Of a stretch of 64,000 nt of DNA, positions 1 through 9,412 are shown piece after piece (positions within the stretch are counted from its first letter, which is position 1; each line of letters begins with the position of its first letter). This DNA is from an uncultured Flavobacteriaceae bacterium (GTDB taxonomy: Bacteria > Bacteroidota > Bacteroidia > Flavobacteriales > Flavobacteriaceae). The notes under the pieces were generated by a model that did not search any database, was not told the origin of the DNA, and saw nothing but the letters and a program-made list of their open reading frames with translations. The position numbers and the translations under genes were made by a program. The stretch lies in NCBI GenBank assembly GCA_947500385.1, contig CANMSA010000002.1:405821-469820 (forward strand), in the 5' to 3' direction.

Positions 1-356
1 TCTTCCCGATCCGTCTTCATGGCATCGGGCATACGCAGGGCCATTTCTAGAAGACGCAGGTCATCACCTTGGGCAATGGCACGTAGTTGCCCCATATATT
101 GCAGTACGGCGGCTTTGTTTACCTGGGTCGAAGTCTCGTCACCGGTAAATTCAACATACAGCCCAAAATCAACCTTCCCGCGAACAAGGGAGCTGGCGAT
201 CAGTTTACGAAGTTCCAATTCTTTCTCCCGATATGCGGTTGGCATACGGGCATTCAAATCCAGACTTTTGCTATTGAGCGATTTTAGTTCTACTGTAATC
301 TTTTTTGTCGGAAGTTGGATCACATGCTTCCCGAAACCGGTCATGGATTGAATCAT
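1..356 (-). CDS. yicC: YicC family endoribonuclease, 3' part cut by window edge
   Basis: The first 118 residues are present and the rest lies beyond the left edge. The N-terminus MIQSMTGFGK is the hallmark start of the YicC family, and the following stretch (VELKSLNSKSLDLNARMP) matches the conserved N-terminal YicC domain. The family is known as a conserved bacterial endoribonuclease-like protein linked to stationary-phase RNA turnover. The ATG at 354-356 is chosen because it starts exactly at the conserved motif. It lies 104 bp downstream of the methyltransferase gene on the same strand. Family assignment is confident; the role in this organism is inferred. Confidence 0.93.
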   Translation of the reverse strand, partial: MIQSMTGFGKHVIQLPTKKITVELKSLNSKSLDLNARMPTAYREKELELRKLIASSLVRGKVDFGLYVEFTGDETSTQVNKAAVLQYMGQLRAIAQGDDLRLLEMALRMPDAMKTDRE

Positions 357-460
357 AGGGTACATTTTGATTTCGGCAAAGGTAACCAAATTTAGACGTT
401 CTCAACGTCGCCGCATTGTAGTATGTACACGACTTTTGAACAGATACTTTTCTATGGTAT

Positions 461-1174
461 TCATACTTTTCGTACTGCACGAATGCACATAAATGCAGGA
501 AAGGAATTCAGTTCCTTAAAATGTTTGGGATCCAATTTTTCAAATTCGGGCACCGGTTTAGGTTCTATTAAATGCTCAATGTAGAAGCCATTGTTCGTCA
601 ATGGGGCCACCACTGCCCCCAAGGGTCTTCGAAAACTGGGTACTTCTACAGGAGTACCAAAACCTTTCCAAGTACACTTCACCGCTTCGGTCTCGAAATA
701 GGCTTCGGATTGGAAGTATTGATACTCAAAAAAAGGATGTTCTATAGAAAGTACGAGAATTCCATTGGGCTTCAACATTCTATGAAATTCTGCCAATGTA
801 TTGTTCCAATCTTCTACATAGTGCATCGCCAAAGCACATACTATTTTATGAAACTTGGTATCTGGTATCATGGGTAAGGGCTCACGGAGGTCATGAACAA
901 AGAAGTTTCCGCGGTTACCGTTGCGTTCCCCGGCGTGGGTTACCATTTTAGGACTTATATCGAAACCCGTGACATCGGCCCCTTGGGAGATCAATATTTC
1001 TGCGTATTTCCCCGGGCCACAGGCAGCGTCGAGTATCGTCTTGCCCTTTACATCTCCGAGCAGACGTAGCGTATTGGGCCTATCGTAATACGCATTATGG
1101 GGCTTGTGATCAATAAGGGCATTGTAGGGAGTTGCCAAGATTTCATAGACTTCCTTGATTTTGTCTTTGCTCAT
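461..1174 (-). CDS. Class I SAM-dependent methyltransferase
   Basis: A 237-residue soluble protein with a Rossmann-type methyltransferase fold. Motif I (ILDAACGPGKYAE, about residues 46-58) binds S-adenosylmethionine, motif II is near VTGFDISPKMV, and the post-motif region has the ALAMHYVEDW segment typical of Methyltransf_11/25 proteins. The C-terminal third carries the substrate-binding lid and gives no clear substrate. It is transcribed towards yicC. Small-molecule methylation is likely; the acceptor is unknown. Confidence 0.88.
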   Translation of the reverse strand: MSKDKIKEVYEILATPYNALIDHKPHNAYYDRPNTLRLLGDVKGKTILDAACGPGKYAEILISQGADVTGFDISPKMVTHAGERNGNRGNFFVHDLREPLPMIPDTKFHKIVCALAMHYVEDWNNTLAEFHRMLKPNGILVLSIEHPFFEYQYFQSEAYFETEAVKCTWKGFGTPVEVPSFRRPLGAVVAPLTNNGFYIEHLIEPKPVPEFEKLDPKHFKELNSFPAFMCIRAVRKV

Positions 1175-1258
1175 AAAAATACTCGTAAAAGATGTTTAAT
1201 TAAATTCAAATATCGAAGATTCCCTGGTTGCATGGCTTGATTGTAATCAAGAAATGGA

Positions 1259-1825
1259 TCAAGGTACTAGGAATCTACCACGTACACGGCTCAAGGTCTC
1301 CGGGGTCATCTTCAAGTAAGAGGCAATGTATTTTTGTGGAAAGCATTGAAGCAGGGTCGGCCTGTTTTTTAAAATGGACCGGTATTTTTCATCCGGACTG
1401 TGTTTTCGGTCAAAAAATTGAATTCGATCAGCGGTTATGCTTAATATTTTGCCCAATTGAAAAAACGATTCGGAGGTGGCAATAAGCCGATGTATGGCCG
1501 CTATCGATAATACATAGGCCGTACAGTCTTCATAACATCGAATTGAATAGTTGGATGGTTTTCTGGAGGTGAAACTCTGGTGGTTCAATACCCAATCCTC
1601 TGCCACGTACAAATCAATGATATGAAGCTCCCCTTCGCTATCGGTCACGGATTGAAAGACCGCACCTTTGATCAAAAAGTACACTTCACTACATACATTG
1701 CCCTCTGGCAACAATTCTTTTCCTTTGGGAAAATTACAAAGTTCTACTTCGTCTTTCAGAATCTGCTGCTCTTCTTCCGAAAATTGCCCGGCACGATGTA
1801 GAAAATCTGAAAAATTAGTACTCAT
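1259..1825 (-). CDS. Crp/Fnr family transcriptional regulator
   Basis: 188 residues. An N-terminal cyclic-nucleotide-binding-like beta roll covers about residues 15-120 (FPKGKELLPEGNVCSEVYFLIKG). It is followed by a long helix and a C-terminal helix-turn-helix of the Crp type (KYIASYLKMTPETLSRVRG, about 165-183). The cAMP phosphate-binding signature is not preserved, as in most Bacteroidota members, so the ligand is unknown. The gene stands between the methyltransferase (divergent in role, same strand) and the DUF1080 pair. Direct targets cannot be read from the sequence. Confidence 0.9.
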   Translation of the reverse strand: MSTNFSDFLHRAGQFSEEEQQILKDEVELCNFPKGKELLPEGNVCSEVYFLIKGAVFQSVTDSEGELHIIDLYVAEDWVLNHQSFTSRKPSNYSIRCYEDCTAYVLSIAAIHRLIATSESFFQLGKILSITADRIQFFDRKHSPDEKYRSILKNRPTLLQCFPQKYIASYLKMTPETLSRVRGRFLVP

Positions 1826-1861
1826 GCGTTTACGTATAACTGATGGGGAGATCTGGATATA

Positions 1862-2686
1862 CTACAGTTCCCGAACCCAAATATTGCGATAGCTCACGCG
1901 ACTGTTATCCCCATGATCTTGGAGCATTAGTGGGCCTTTTCCGTGGGACGGGTTTTTTGGCCAGCCAATGTAAGGGGTCGTTCCCTTAATTTCAACATGG
2001 TCGTGTAATAACACCCCATTGTGAAAAACGGTTAAGGTACCCGATTTGATTTTACCACCGGTGGCATTGAACTCCGGTGCATGATACACAATATCATAGG
2101 TATTCCACTCCCCGGAGGGCACAGAAGCCATGGCCATGGGAGATCGTTGTTTGTAAATAGATCCTACCTGGCCGTTTACATAGGTGTCGTTGTCATTGTT
2201 GTCCAATACCTGAACCTCATAGATGCCATTTAGGAATACCCCACTGTTTCCTCTATTTTGACCTTCCCGCTGCACTTCTGCGGGAGAGCGCCACTCAATG
2301 TGTAACTGAATGTCGCCAAAATTTTGTTTGGTTTGAATATTTCCCGTCTTATCGGCCACGGTCATGCTACCATCCTTGTTTAAATGCCATTTGGCCGCCG
2401 TGCTATCTCGGGAACTGATCCAACCATCTAAGGTACTACCATCAAAGAGTACAATGGCATCACTGGGAATTTTTCCGTTGTTTCCAGGACCTACTTTGGG
2501 TACTTTTGGCTCATAGAATTCGGTTTCTTGGGGTTTTGTGGGTTCTGTTCCCGAGTATTCGTCATGTGTAATTACCTCCGGAACAACGGTTTCAGGTGTT
2601 TGTACATCGTTTGGAGTCTCCTTTTTTTCTTGACATGAAACAAGGCCTATTGAGAGAAGCAGTAGAATAGCTACAAAGGTTTTCAT
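1862..2686 (-). CDS. DUF1080 (3-keto-disaccharide hydrolase) lipoprotein A
   Basis: The start at 2686 is chosen because it opens the lipoprotein signal peptide MKTFVAILLLLSIGLVSC; an upstream in-frame Met at 2758 would bury it. The 274-residue product is a periplasm- or surface-facing lipoprotein with one DUF1080 concanavalin-like domain from about residue 75 to the end (IVLFDGSTLDGWISS near its start, YRNIWVREL at its end). DUF1080 proteins are known to cleave 3-keto-glycosides. It is a tandem paralogue of the next gene upstream, with the same ending pattern (MLQDHGD, YRNI). Together with the GMC dehydrogenases nearby it probably acts on C3-oxidised sugars. Confidence 0.9.
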   Translation of the reverse strand: MKTFVAILLLLSIGLVSCQEKKETPNDVQTPETVVPEVITHDEYSGTEPTKPQETEFYEPKVPKVGPGNNGKIPSDAIVLFDGSTLDGWISSRDSTAAKWHLNKDGSMTVADKTGNIQTKQNFGDIQLHIEWRSPAEVQREGQNRGNSGVFLNGIYEVQVLDNNDNDTYVNGQVGSIYKQRSPMAMASVPSGEWNTYDIVYHAPEFNATGGKIKSGTLTVFHNGVLLHDHVEIKGTTPYIGWPKNPSHGKGPLMLQDHGDNSRVSYRNIWVREL

Positions 2687-2711
2687 TGCAATGATATTTG
2701 ATATGAATGGG

Positions 2712-3458
2712 TTAAAGCTTTCTAATTTTGATGTTGCGATATGCCACCTGATCCCCATGGTCTTGAAGGCCGATACTTCCCGTCATATACTTGCCAAAGT
2801 GCTGCCAATCGGCAAATTTGGATTTGGCGACCATGCCGTCCCAACCTTCGTTTCTTAAAGGGAACGTTACAATTTCCTCGCCGTTGAGTACAACACTTCC
2901 CTGGTGGGTTTTATGGTTGATTTTGATAACACAGCTATTCCATTCCCCCACCGGTTTTGTGACGTCCTTTGAAGGCGAAACCATATCGTACAGTGCTCCG
3001 GCTTGGTGACTGGTGCCATTTTTTCCGTCAGGGTGTTTGTCATTATCGAGCACTTGAATTTCCGGGCCACTTTCATAGGGTTGACCCAACGAGTCATTTT
3101 CTACGACACCCCAAAAAATACCACTATTTCCGGCTTCCGCGATTTTCCATTCCAAGGACAGCTCAAAATCCGTGAACTGTTCCGAGGAGATGAGGTTGTA
3201 ACTTTCTCCTTGTGTCCTTTCTGTAGGAGGGTAAAAAACCATGGCACCCTCCTCAAGTTTCCAATTTTCAGAAATACCTTCCTTTCCATATTCCTTCCAG
3301 CCATCAAAAGAAGTACCGTCAAAAAGAACGATCCATTCATCTTGTTCGGAGGTCTCCATTGTCGTTTCCGAAGAGGTGTCCTTTGCCGTTTCTCGGGCTT
3401 TTTCTTTACAGTTTACGAATAAAACGGTAAGCACCACCACTACTAATAACTTTTTCAT
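2712..3458 (-). CDS. DUF1080 (3-keto-disaccharide hydrolase) lipoprotein B
   Basis: 248 residues. The signal peptide with lipobox MKKLLVVVVLTVLFVNC is followed by a Thr/Ser/Glu-rich linker and one DUF1080 domain (WIVLFDGTSFDGWKEYG at about residue 42; SIGLQDHGDQVAYRNIKIRKL at the end). It is 25 bp upstream of its paralogue and downstream of a sugar-isomerase-like gene, so the three probably form one operon. The two DUF1080 copies differ mostly in linker and loop lengths, which may mean different glycoside specificities. Activity is inferred from the family. Confidence 0.9.
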   Translation of the reverse strand: MKKLLVVVVLTVLFVNCKEKARETAKDTSSETTMETSEQDEWIVLFDGTSFDGWKEYGKEGISENWKLEEGAMVFYPPTERTQGESYNLISSEQFTDFELSLEWKIAEAGNSGIFWGVVENDSLGQPYESGPEIQVLDNDKHPDGKNGTSHQAGALYDMVSPSKDVTKPVGEWNSCVIKINHKTHQGSVVLNGEEIVTFPLRNEGWDGMVAKSKFADWQHFGKYMTGSIGLQDHGDQVAYRNIKIRKL

Positions 3459-3496
3459 TTTAAATGTATTTTGATTTACTGGGAATCAACATTGTC

Positions 3497-4549
3497 TTAA
3501 AGACCAAGTATTTTTTTCAAGACCTCCTTGTCGATATCTGCACCTGCAAAATCATCAAAGGTCTTTTCTGTTGCCTCGATGATATGGTCCTGGATGAAAA
3601 CGGCCCCTTCGCGTGCGCCTTGTTCCGGGCTCTTGATACAGCATTCCCACTCCATCACAGCCCACACATCGCAACCGTACTGGGTTAATTTGGAAAAGAT
3701 GGTTTTAAAATCAATTTGGCCATCTCCCAATGAGCGGTAGCGTCCGGCACGGTCGCCCCAGTCATTGTATCCTCCAAAAGCACCTTTTTTACCGGTGGGG
3801 TTGAATTCCGAATCCTTAACATGAAATGACTTAATGAACTCATGATAGTGGTCTATATACTCAATGTAATCCAATTGCTGTAATACAAAATGGCTAGGGT
3901 CGTATAAAATGTTCACCCGCTTGTGATTGCCTGTAGCCGCCAGAAAACGTTCAAAGGTATCCCCATCGTGTAAATCTTCTCCAGGATGTATTTCATAACA
4001 GACATCGACCCCTTCCTCATCAAAGTGGTTCAATATGGGCATCCAGCGATTGGCCAATTCTTCAAAGCCCATTTCTACAAGCCCGGCAGGGCGCTGGGGC
4101 CAAGGGTGCATGGTATGCCACAAAAGTGCTCCTGAAAAAGTGGCATGGGCTTTTAAGCCCAAACGTCTACTGGCCGTTGCTGCTTTTTTAACTACATCTA
4201 CCGCCCATTCGGTCCGGGCTTTCGGGTTGTTTTTTACAGCATCCGGGGCAAAATTATCGAACATAAGATCGTAGGCCGGATGTACCGCTACCAGTTGTCC
4301 CTGAAGATGGGTAGAAAGCTCGGTAATCTCCAAACCGTAGGAATTAATGGTTCCTTTGAGTTCGTCACAATACGTTTGGCTTTCGGCCGCCTTGTCGAGA
4401 TCTATCAGGAAATTTTCCCAAGTAGGGATTTGAATGCCTTTGTATCCCAGATCGGAGGCCCATTTGCACATGCCATCGAGTGTGTTAAACGGTGCTTTAC
4501 TGTCTACAAATTGTGCTAAGAATACCGCTGGTCCTTTGATTGTTTTCAT
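3497..4549 (-). CDS. Sugar phosphate isomerase/epimerase (xylose-isomerase-like TIM barrel)
   Basis: A 350-residue protein without a signal peptide, so cytoplasmic. It has the AP-endonuclease-2/xylose-isomerase barrel pattern: CYEIHPGEDLHDGDTF carries a likely metal-binding Glu, ILYDPSHFVLQQ an Asp and His, SFHVKDSEFNP a His, and AVMEWECC a C-terminal Glu. Its neighbours are the DUF1080 lipoproteins downstream and a divergent GMC dehydrogenase, which fits isomerisation or epimerisation of an oxidised sugar after uptake. Exact substrate unknown. Confidence 0.88.
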   Translation of the reverse strand: MKTIKGPAVFLAQFVDSKAPFNTLDGMCKWASDLGYKGIQIPTWENFLIDLDKAAESQTYCDELKGTINSYGLEITELSTHLQGQLVAVHPAYDLMFDNFAPDAVKNNPKARTEWAVDVVKKAATASRRLGLKAHATFSGALLWHTMHPWPQRPAGLVEMGFEELANRWMPILNHFDEEGVDVCYEIHPGEDLHDGDTFERFLAATGNHKRVNILYDPSHFVLQQLDYIEYIDHYHEFIKSFHVKDSEFNPTGKKGAFGGYNDWGDRAGRYRSLGDGQIDFKTIFSKLTQYGCDVWAVMEWECCIKSPEQGAREGAVFIQDHIIEATEKTFDDFAGADIDKEVLKKILGL

Positions 4550-4704
4550 CTAATGTGCTTCTATTGGTTGTTGTAATCGCTTTTATTTCAAGGTATTTTT
4601 AAGAATATACCCTATATTTAGTTCATAAATAATCCCCTGGCTACCTAGATCTTCGGGAAGTTATAAATATAGGAAAACCATCAGAATTAATACAGGAAAA
4701 GCGC
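4550..4704. promoter_or_regulatory. Divergent promoter region of isomerase and GMC operons
   Basis: A 155-bp AT-rich gap lies between two divergent genes. On the + strand a TATATTTA sequence (4613-4620) resembles the Bacteroidota -7 element TAnnTTTG, but no convincing TTTG partner is seen at the right distance. No palindromic operator is obvious. Confidence 0.35.
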
Positions 4705-6408
4705 ATGAATAAGGAAGAGGTTTATGATGCCATCGTAGTTGGCACAGGCATTAGTGGCGGTTGGGCCGCGAAAGAGCTTTGTGAGAACGGCTTAAAAACG
4801 CTGGTGTTGGAACGGGGCCGAATGGTAAAACATCTTGAAGATTACCCTACCATGCACGACGATGCCTGGGATTACCCTTTAAAAGGGGAACTTTCGGCAG
4901 CCGATAAAAAGAAATACCATGTTCAGAATAGGGTGAATTGGGCTCCTAAAGAAGATGTAAAACACTTCTTTGTCAACGATTTGGAGCATCCTTATGTAGA
5001 GACCAAACGTTTCGATTGGATTCGCGGTTACCAAGTAGGGGGGCGCTCGTTGACCTGGGGGAGGCAAAGCTATCGGTGGAGCGATATTGATTTTGAAGCA
5101 AACAAGAAAGAGGGCATCGGAGTGGATTGGCCGGTGCGCTACAAAGATATCGCCCCTTGGTATGATAAAGTAGAAAAGTACATTGGTGTAAGCGGAGAAA
5201 AATTGGGCCTGAAGCAATTACCAGACGGGCAATTTCAGCCACCAATGGAGCTCAATTGTGTAGAGGAGGAGCTTCAAAAATCGACCAGAGAAAATTTTGA
5301 CGATGGCAGGTTGGTTACCATTGGCCGTGTGGCGCATATTACCGACCCCGAGGCAGACATAGAGGGCCGGGGCGTTTGCCAGCATAGAAACCGCTGTTGG
5401 CGTGGGTGCCCTTTCGGAGGCTATTTTAGCAGCAATTCCTCGACGCTGCCGGCTGCGGAACGTACAGGAAATATGACGCTTCGCCCTAACAGTATTGTGT
5501 ATGAGGTGGTGTATGATGACGCTACCCAAAAAGCAACAGGGGTAAAGGTAATTGACACGGAAACACATGAGGAACTTTTTTTTAAGGCAAAGGTTATTTT
5601 CCTATGTGCTTCGGCGATGGCCAGTGTGGGGATTCTTTTGCAATCAAAAAGCGATCGTTTTCCCAACGGACTTGGAAATGATTCCGACGCCTTGGGGAGA
5701 GGTATCATGGACCATCACTATAAGTTGGGTGCCACGGCAAAAGTAACCGGCAGTTTAGACAAGTATTATAAGGGCCGCCGGGCCAATGGGTTTTATATTC
5801 CGCGATTCGTGAACTTAGATGAAAAGACCAAAAAAGAAGGGTACCTTAGAGGTTTTGGATACCAAGGTACCGCTAGCCGGCAAGACTGGTCGGCTTCCGT
5901 GGCCGAAATGGGATATGGCGCCGATTTAAAGGAAGCGATTTTAAAACCGGGGCAATGGCAAATTGGCGTGACCGGTTTTGGAGAGTTTTTACCCTATGAT
6001 GACAATCGGGTTACCTTGAGCCCAACGGAAAAAGACAAATGGGGGCTACCACAATTGGCTTTTGATGTGGCGTTCCAAGAAAACGAATACCGTATGCGAG
6101 AAGACATCAAAAAAGAAATCGTTGCCATGTTCGAAGCGGCCGGGTTCAATGATGTACAGCCCTATGAACAGGAATCGGGGCCTGGTCTGGGAATACATGA
6201 AATGGGGGGCGCCCGAATGGGGCACAGCGCAAAAACATCGATCTTAAATGAAAACAATCAAGTACATTTGGTCCCCAATGTATATGTGACCGATGGAGCC
6301 TTTATGGCATCGTCGAGTTGTGTAAACCCGTCCCTAACCTATATGGCCTTTACCGCAAGGGCGGCCAATCATGCTGCAAAGGAATTTAAAGCAGGTACAT
6401 TTTCATAA
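4705..6408 (+). CDS. GMC-family FAD-dependent sugar dehydrogenase, catalytic subunit 1
   Basis: 567 residues. The FAD dinucleotide-binding motif is at the N-terminus (VVGTGISGGWAAKEL, about 11-25). C225, C231 and C235 form C-x5-C-x3-C, the spacing that ligates the 3Fe-4S cluster in FAD-glucose dehydrogenase of Burkholderia cepacia. The C-terminal active site has GIHEMGGARMG with the catalytic His, and a CVNPSLTYMAFTARAANHA end. It has no signal peptide, as is usual for subunits exported in complex with a Tat-tagged small subunit. No small-subunit gene follows it, so it may share the one at 12850. It probably oxidises C3 of a glycoside and passes electrons to the respiratory chain. Confidence 0.92.
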   Translation: MNKEEVYDAIVVGTGISGGWAAKELCENGLKTLVLERGRMVKHLEDYPTMHDDAWDYPLKGELSAADKKKYHVQNRVNWAPKEDVKHFFVNDLEHPYVETKRFDWIRGYQVGGRSLTWGRQSYRWSDIDFEANKKEGIGVDWPVRYKDIAPWYDKVEKYIGVSGEKLGLKQLPDGQFQPPMELNCVEEELQKSTRENFDDGRLVTIGRVAHITDPEADIEGRGVCQHRNRCWRGCPFGGYFSSNSSTLPAAERTGNMTLRPNSIVYEVVYDDATQKATGVKVIDTETHEELFFKAKVIFLCASAMASVGILLQSKSDRFPNGLGNDSDALGRGIMDHHYKLGATAKVTGSLDKYYKGRRANGFYIPRFVNLDEKTKKEGYLRGFGYQGTASRQDWSASVAEMGYGADLKEAILKPGQWQIGVTGFGEFLPYDDNRVTLSPTEKDKWGLPQLAFDVAFQENEYRMREDIKKEIVAMFEAAGFNDVQPYEQESGPGLGIHEMGGARMGHSAKTSILNENNQVHLVPNVYVTDGAFMASSSCVNPSLTYMAFTARAANHAAKEFKAGTFS

Positions 6409-6447
6409 CACATACTTTTTTACTTATCAATAAACACGACCAGATTT

Positions 6448-6906
6448 ATGGACAATGCTTCAGCCCGAAACATGTGGGGAGATTATTTAGATGCTCATTT
6501 AGAACATGCCTTTGCAGAGGCGCCGAAAACCATTTACTTCTGCAACAATGAACAGGATGCCAATGAGTGTGCACAGCTGGTAAAAAAAGGAATCAAAAAA
6601 GCTACATCCCCCTCCTTATTGGGATTGCAATATCGAAACGAACCCTTGCCCAAAATTGGCGATTTCTTGGTAGTGACCGATTGGGAAGGAACCGCACAGT
6701 GCATTGTACGTACCACTGCCGTGCGCCTGAAACCTTTTTTTAGTATTGATAGTGACTACGCACGTTTGGAAGGGGAAGGGGATAAAAGTCTGGAATACTG
6801 GAAACGTACCCATTGGGACTACTATACGAATGAGTTGGAGCCTTTCGGGAGGGTGCCCAGAGAGAGTATGATCGTAGTCTGTCAAGAATTCGAGAAGGTG
6901 TTCTAA
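6448..6906 (+). CDS. ASCH domain protein
   Basis: A 152-residue cytoplasmic protein with the ASCH (PUA-like, RNA-binding) beta barrel: IKKATSPSLLGLQYRNEPLPKIGDFLVVTDWEG, then IVRTTAVRLKPF and a C-terminal FGRVPRESMIVVCQEFEKVF. Most family members are thought to bind RNA or modified nucleosides, and some hydrolyse acylated cytidine. It lies 39 bp after the GMC gene and is closed by the terminator at 6923-6956, so it is probably co-transcribed, though no functional link to sugar oxidation is evident. Confidence 0.85.
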   Translation: MDNASARNMWGDYLDAHLEHAFAEAPKTIYFCNNEQDANECAQLVKKGIKKATSPSLLGLQYRNEPLPKIGDFLVVTDWEGTAQCIVRTTAVRLKPFFSIDSDYARLEGEGDKSLEYWKRTHWDYYTNELEPFGRVPRESMIVVCQEFEKVF

Positions 6907-6922
6907 AAAAGAATAACAACAA

Positions 6923-6956
6923 AAAAATGCCCTATCATTAAGTATAGGGCATTTTT
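6923..6956. terminator. Bidirectional intrinsic terminator
   Basis: A perfect 13-bp stem (6923-6935 with 6944-6956), 8-base loop, A-run on the left and T-run on the right. It lies between the convergent ASCH and Gfo/Idh/MocA genes and can serve both strands. Confidence 0.9.
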
Positions 6957-6972
6957 TATTTCTTAAGCGATC

Positions 6973-8112
6973 TTATTTTTCCAATTTCACCCAAGTATTT
7001 CCATTTTTATGTGATTCAACGGTCGCTTCGATGAAATTCATTCCGCGAACCCCATCGGTCATGGTAGGGAATTCACCATCACTGTATTTTCTTCCTCGTA
7101 TGGCTTTGGCAGCACCGAGGTAGATGTTGGCCATAGAATCAAAGATACCTTCGGGGTGCCCAGGAGGTAGTTTGGTGCCATCGAGCGATAATTTTGAATT
7201 GTACGCATGCCCTGGCTTAAATACCTGTGTTGGCTTGGTATCGCTCAACATATAGAGGAAATTGGGATTTTCTTGTTCCCATCTGAAAGCCGCTTTTTCC
7301 CCATAAATAGATATGGCAAGGCCGTTCTCTTCCCCGGTAGCCACTTGGCTGCTGCGAATAACGCCTTTAACCGTGTCGCTCATACGTATCAAGACGGTGC
7401 CGTCGATATCCATTTTGTTGTCTTTGTACAAGTAGTTGAAATCACTCAAAATCGATTTCACTTTTAAACCGGTCGTATATTCGACCATGTTAAATGCGTG
7501 TACACCAATATCTCCTATGCAAGAGCTAATTCCTGCTTTTTTAGGGTCTAGCCGCCAAACGGAAGAACGTTTTTTCTTATCATGGATAATGGTGTTGATC
7601 CAACCTTGATAGTATACGGCATCTACCTTGTGGATGTTGCCCAAGGCCCCTTTTTTGATCATTTCCCGCATTTGGCGCACCATGGGATAACCCGTATAGG
7701 TATGGGTCAAAGCAAAGACACTGCCCGACTTTTTATGGGCTTTTTGTAAAATTTTGGCCTCTTCTAGACTGGTGGTCATCGGTTTTTCACATATCACATG
7801 AAAGCCGTTTTGCAATAGTTTGAGCGCCATTGGGAAGTGTAGGAAGTTTGGCGTAAGCACCGAAAAAACTTGGATACGTTCGTTTTCGGGCAATTTCATT
7901 TCTTCCTCGACCATGGTATCGAAGTCTTTGTAAATACGATTCGTAGGGACATCTATTTCCCTGGCGAATGCCATGTTTGCTTTGAAATCGGGATTGAATA
8001 CCGCCCCCACAATTTGATAATTGTCATTGATATGGGAAGCAACACGGTGTAACACTCCAATGAGTGAATCTCCGCCCCCGCCCAAGATTCCTAGTCTAAT
8101 TTTTTTTGGCAT
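6973..8112 (-). CDS. Gfo/Idh/MocA family NAD(P)-dependent oxidoreductase
   Basis: 379 residues, no signal peptide. The N-terminal Rossmann motif is the glycine-rich RLGILGGGGDSLIG, and the catalytic-domain signature CEKPMTTSLEEA (EKP, about residue 111) is intact. The C-terminal alpha/beta domain ends in a helix. Family members oxidise or reduce sugars, inositols and keto-sugars. Its place between the GMC, permease and isomerase genes suggests it reduces a keto-sugar in the cytoplasm. It is 54 bp downstream of the permease gene on the same strand. Confidence 0.9.
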   Translation of the reverse strand: MPKKIRLGILGGGGDSLIGVLHRVASHINDNYQIVGAVFNPDFKANMAFAREIDVPTNRIYKDFDTMVEEEMKLPENERIQVFSVLTPNFLHFPMALKLLQNGFHVICEKPMTTSLEEAKILQKAHKKSGSVFALTHTYTGYPMVRQMREMIKKGALGNIHKVDAVYYQGWINTIIHDKKKRSSVWRLDPKKAGISSCIGDIGVHAFNMVEYTTGLKVKSILSDFNYLYKDNKMDIDGTVLIRMSDTVKGVIRSSQVATGEENGLAISIYGEKAAFRWEQENPNFLYMLSDTKPTQVFKPGHAYNSKLSLDGTKLPPGHPEGIFDSMANIYLGAAKAIRGRKYSDGEFPTMTDGVRGMNFIEATVESHKNGNTWVKLEK

Positions 8113-8166
8113 AAATTGTTGTTTAGTGCTATTAAGAAAAACAAAACTTCAATTTATAAAAAATAG

Positions 8167-9399
8167 CTAAGATTTATAGGCAATTTTTTCATTTTTGAAG
8201 AGTACTGCAAACAAAAGAAGTACTAAAATTGCAAAAGCGGCAGGGTAGTGCCAAATGGTCTTCCAGTCGTGGCCTCCTTCCGCCAGAAGGTACATATTAC
8301 TGATTCTGCCCGCACACCAAAACCCTATTAACATTCCAATACCATATGTGGCCAGTGTAATGAGTCCTTGTGCGGCACTCTTATAGGTGTCTCCCGCTTT
8401 GCTATTTGTGTAGATCTGACCGGATACAAAAAAGAAGTCGTAGCAGATACCATGCAATGCGATTCCGATCAATAATAAGGCCGACAATTCGCCGGCATTG
8501 CCATAGGCAAATAATGCATAGCGTAGGCCCCAAGCCAACATGGCTACCAGAATCGTCTTTTTGAAGCCGAAACGTTTAAAGAAATAGGGTAACAATAACA
8601 TGAACAATATTTCGGAAAATTGGCCAATGGTCATTTTTCCGGCAGGGTTGGTCACCCCTACCTCTCCTAGAAACTGCCCCGCTTGCTGATAGTAAAAGGC
8701 CAAAGGAATGCAAATGAGCACCGATGCTACAAAAAACACAAGGAAATTCCTGTTTTTTAGCAGCCCCAATGCTTCTAGTCCCAAAATCTGGGAAATGGTC
8801 ACTTTTTGGCTACGGTCTACCCTTGGGGGTGTTTTTGGAAGTGTGAAGCTAAAGAGGCCCAATGCGGCCGAAGCGGCCGAGGCCATTAAAAAAGTATTTC
8901 GCAAAGCACCTTCAGAAATGCCCATTTGAGAATCCCAAGCAAAATAACTGATGAGCATTCCGGCCAAAATCCACCCGATCGTACCAAAAACACGAACAAA
9001 GGAAAATTCTTTTGCGGGATCGCTCATTTGATTGAACGCCACTGAATTTACCAAGGCCAGTGTTGACATATAAAGTACCATATAGCCCAAAAGAATGGGA
9101 TAAAATGTTGAAAAATCATCGGCGCTATACAATAAGTACATGAGAATGGCCCCCAATAGGTGCAGCACTCCTAAAATGCGTTCGGCATTAAAATACCGGT
9201 CGGCGATAAGTCCGATGATAAAGGGGGCTACGATGGCTCCCCAAGACTGTGTCGAATAGGCCAATGCATTTTCAGGGTCACTTGCATTTAGGGAGTTGGG
9301 TAGATAAATGCCCATGGTCACAAACCAGCTTCCCCAGATAAAAAATTCTAGGAACATCATTACCGATAGTTGTGCCCGTACGTTAGCCTTCATGATCAA
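8167..9399 (-). CDS. NHS-type MFS permease (nucleoside:H+ symporter family)
   Basis: 410 residues with 12 predicted membrane helices. The N-terminus (LSVMMFLEFFIWGSWFVTMG) and the central SFVRVFGTIGWILAGM segment match the Nuc_H_symport branch of the major facilitator superfamily. In Bacteroidota these permeases often sit in sugar-catabolic clusters and probably carry sugars or their derivatives rather than nucleosides. Start is either the Met at 9399 or the one at 9393. It lies between the Gfo/Idh/MocA and DinB genes on the minus strand and probably imports the product made by the outer enzymes. Confidence 0.88.
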   Translation of the reverse strand: MIMKANVRAQLSVMMFLEFFIWGSWFVTMGIYLPNSLNASDPENALAYSTQSWGAIVAPFIIGLIADRYFNAERILGVLHLLGAILMYLLYSADDFSTFYPILLGYMVLYMSTLALVNSVAFNQMSDPAKEFSFVRVFGTIGWILAGMLISYFAWDSQMGISEGALRNTFLMASAASAALGLFSFTLPKTPPRVDRSQKVTISQILGLEALGLLKNRNFLVFFVASVLICIPLAFYYQQAGQFLGEVGVTNPAGKMTIGQFSEILFMLLLPYFFKRFGFKKTILVAMLAWGLRYALFAYGNAGELSALLLIGIALHGICYDFFFVSGQIYTNSKAGDTYKSAAQGLITLATYGIGMLIGFWCAGRISNMYLLAEGGHDWKTIWHYPAAFAILVLLLFAVLFKNEKIAYKS

Positions 9400-9412
9400 T
9401 TTAGCCGTTGAA

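Noticed and set aside
271..480. 69-codon minus-strand ORF between the methyltransferase and yicC
   Set aside because: Overlaps the conserved yicC start in another frame and shows no family similarity.
3003..3422. 139-codon + strand ORF
   Set aside because: Antisense shadow of the DUF1080 lipoprotein gene, which has a signal peptide and family motifs.
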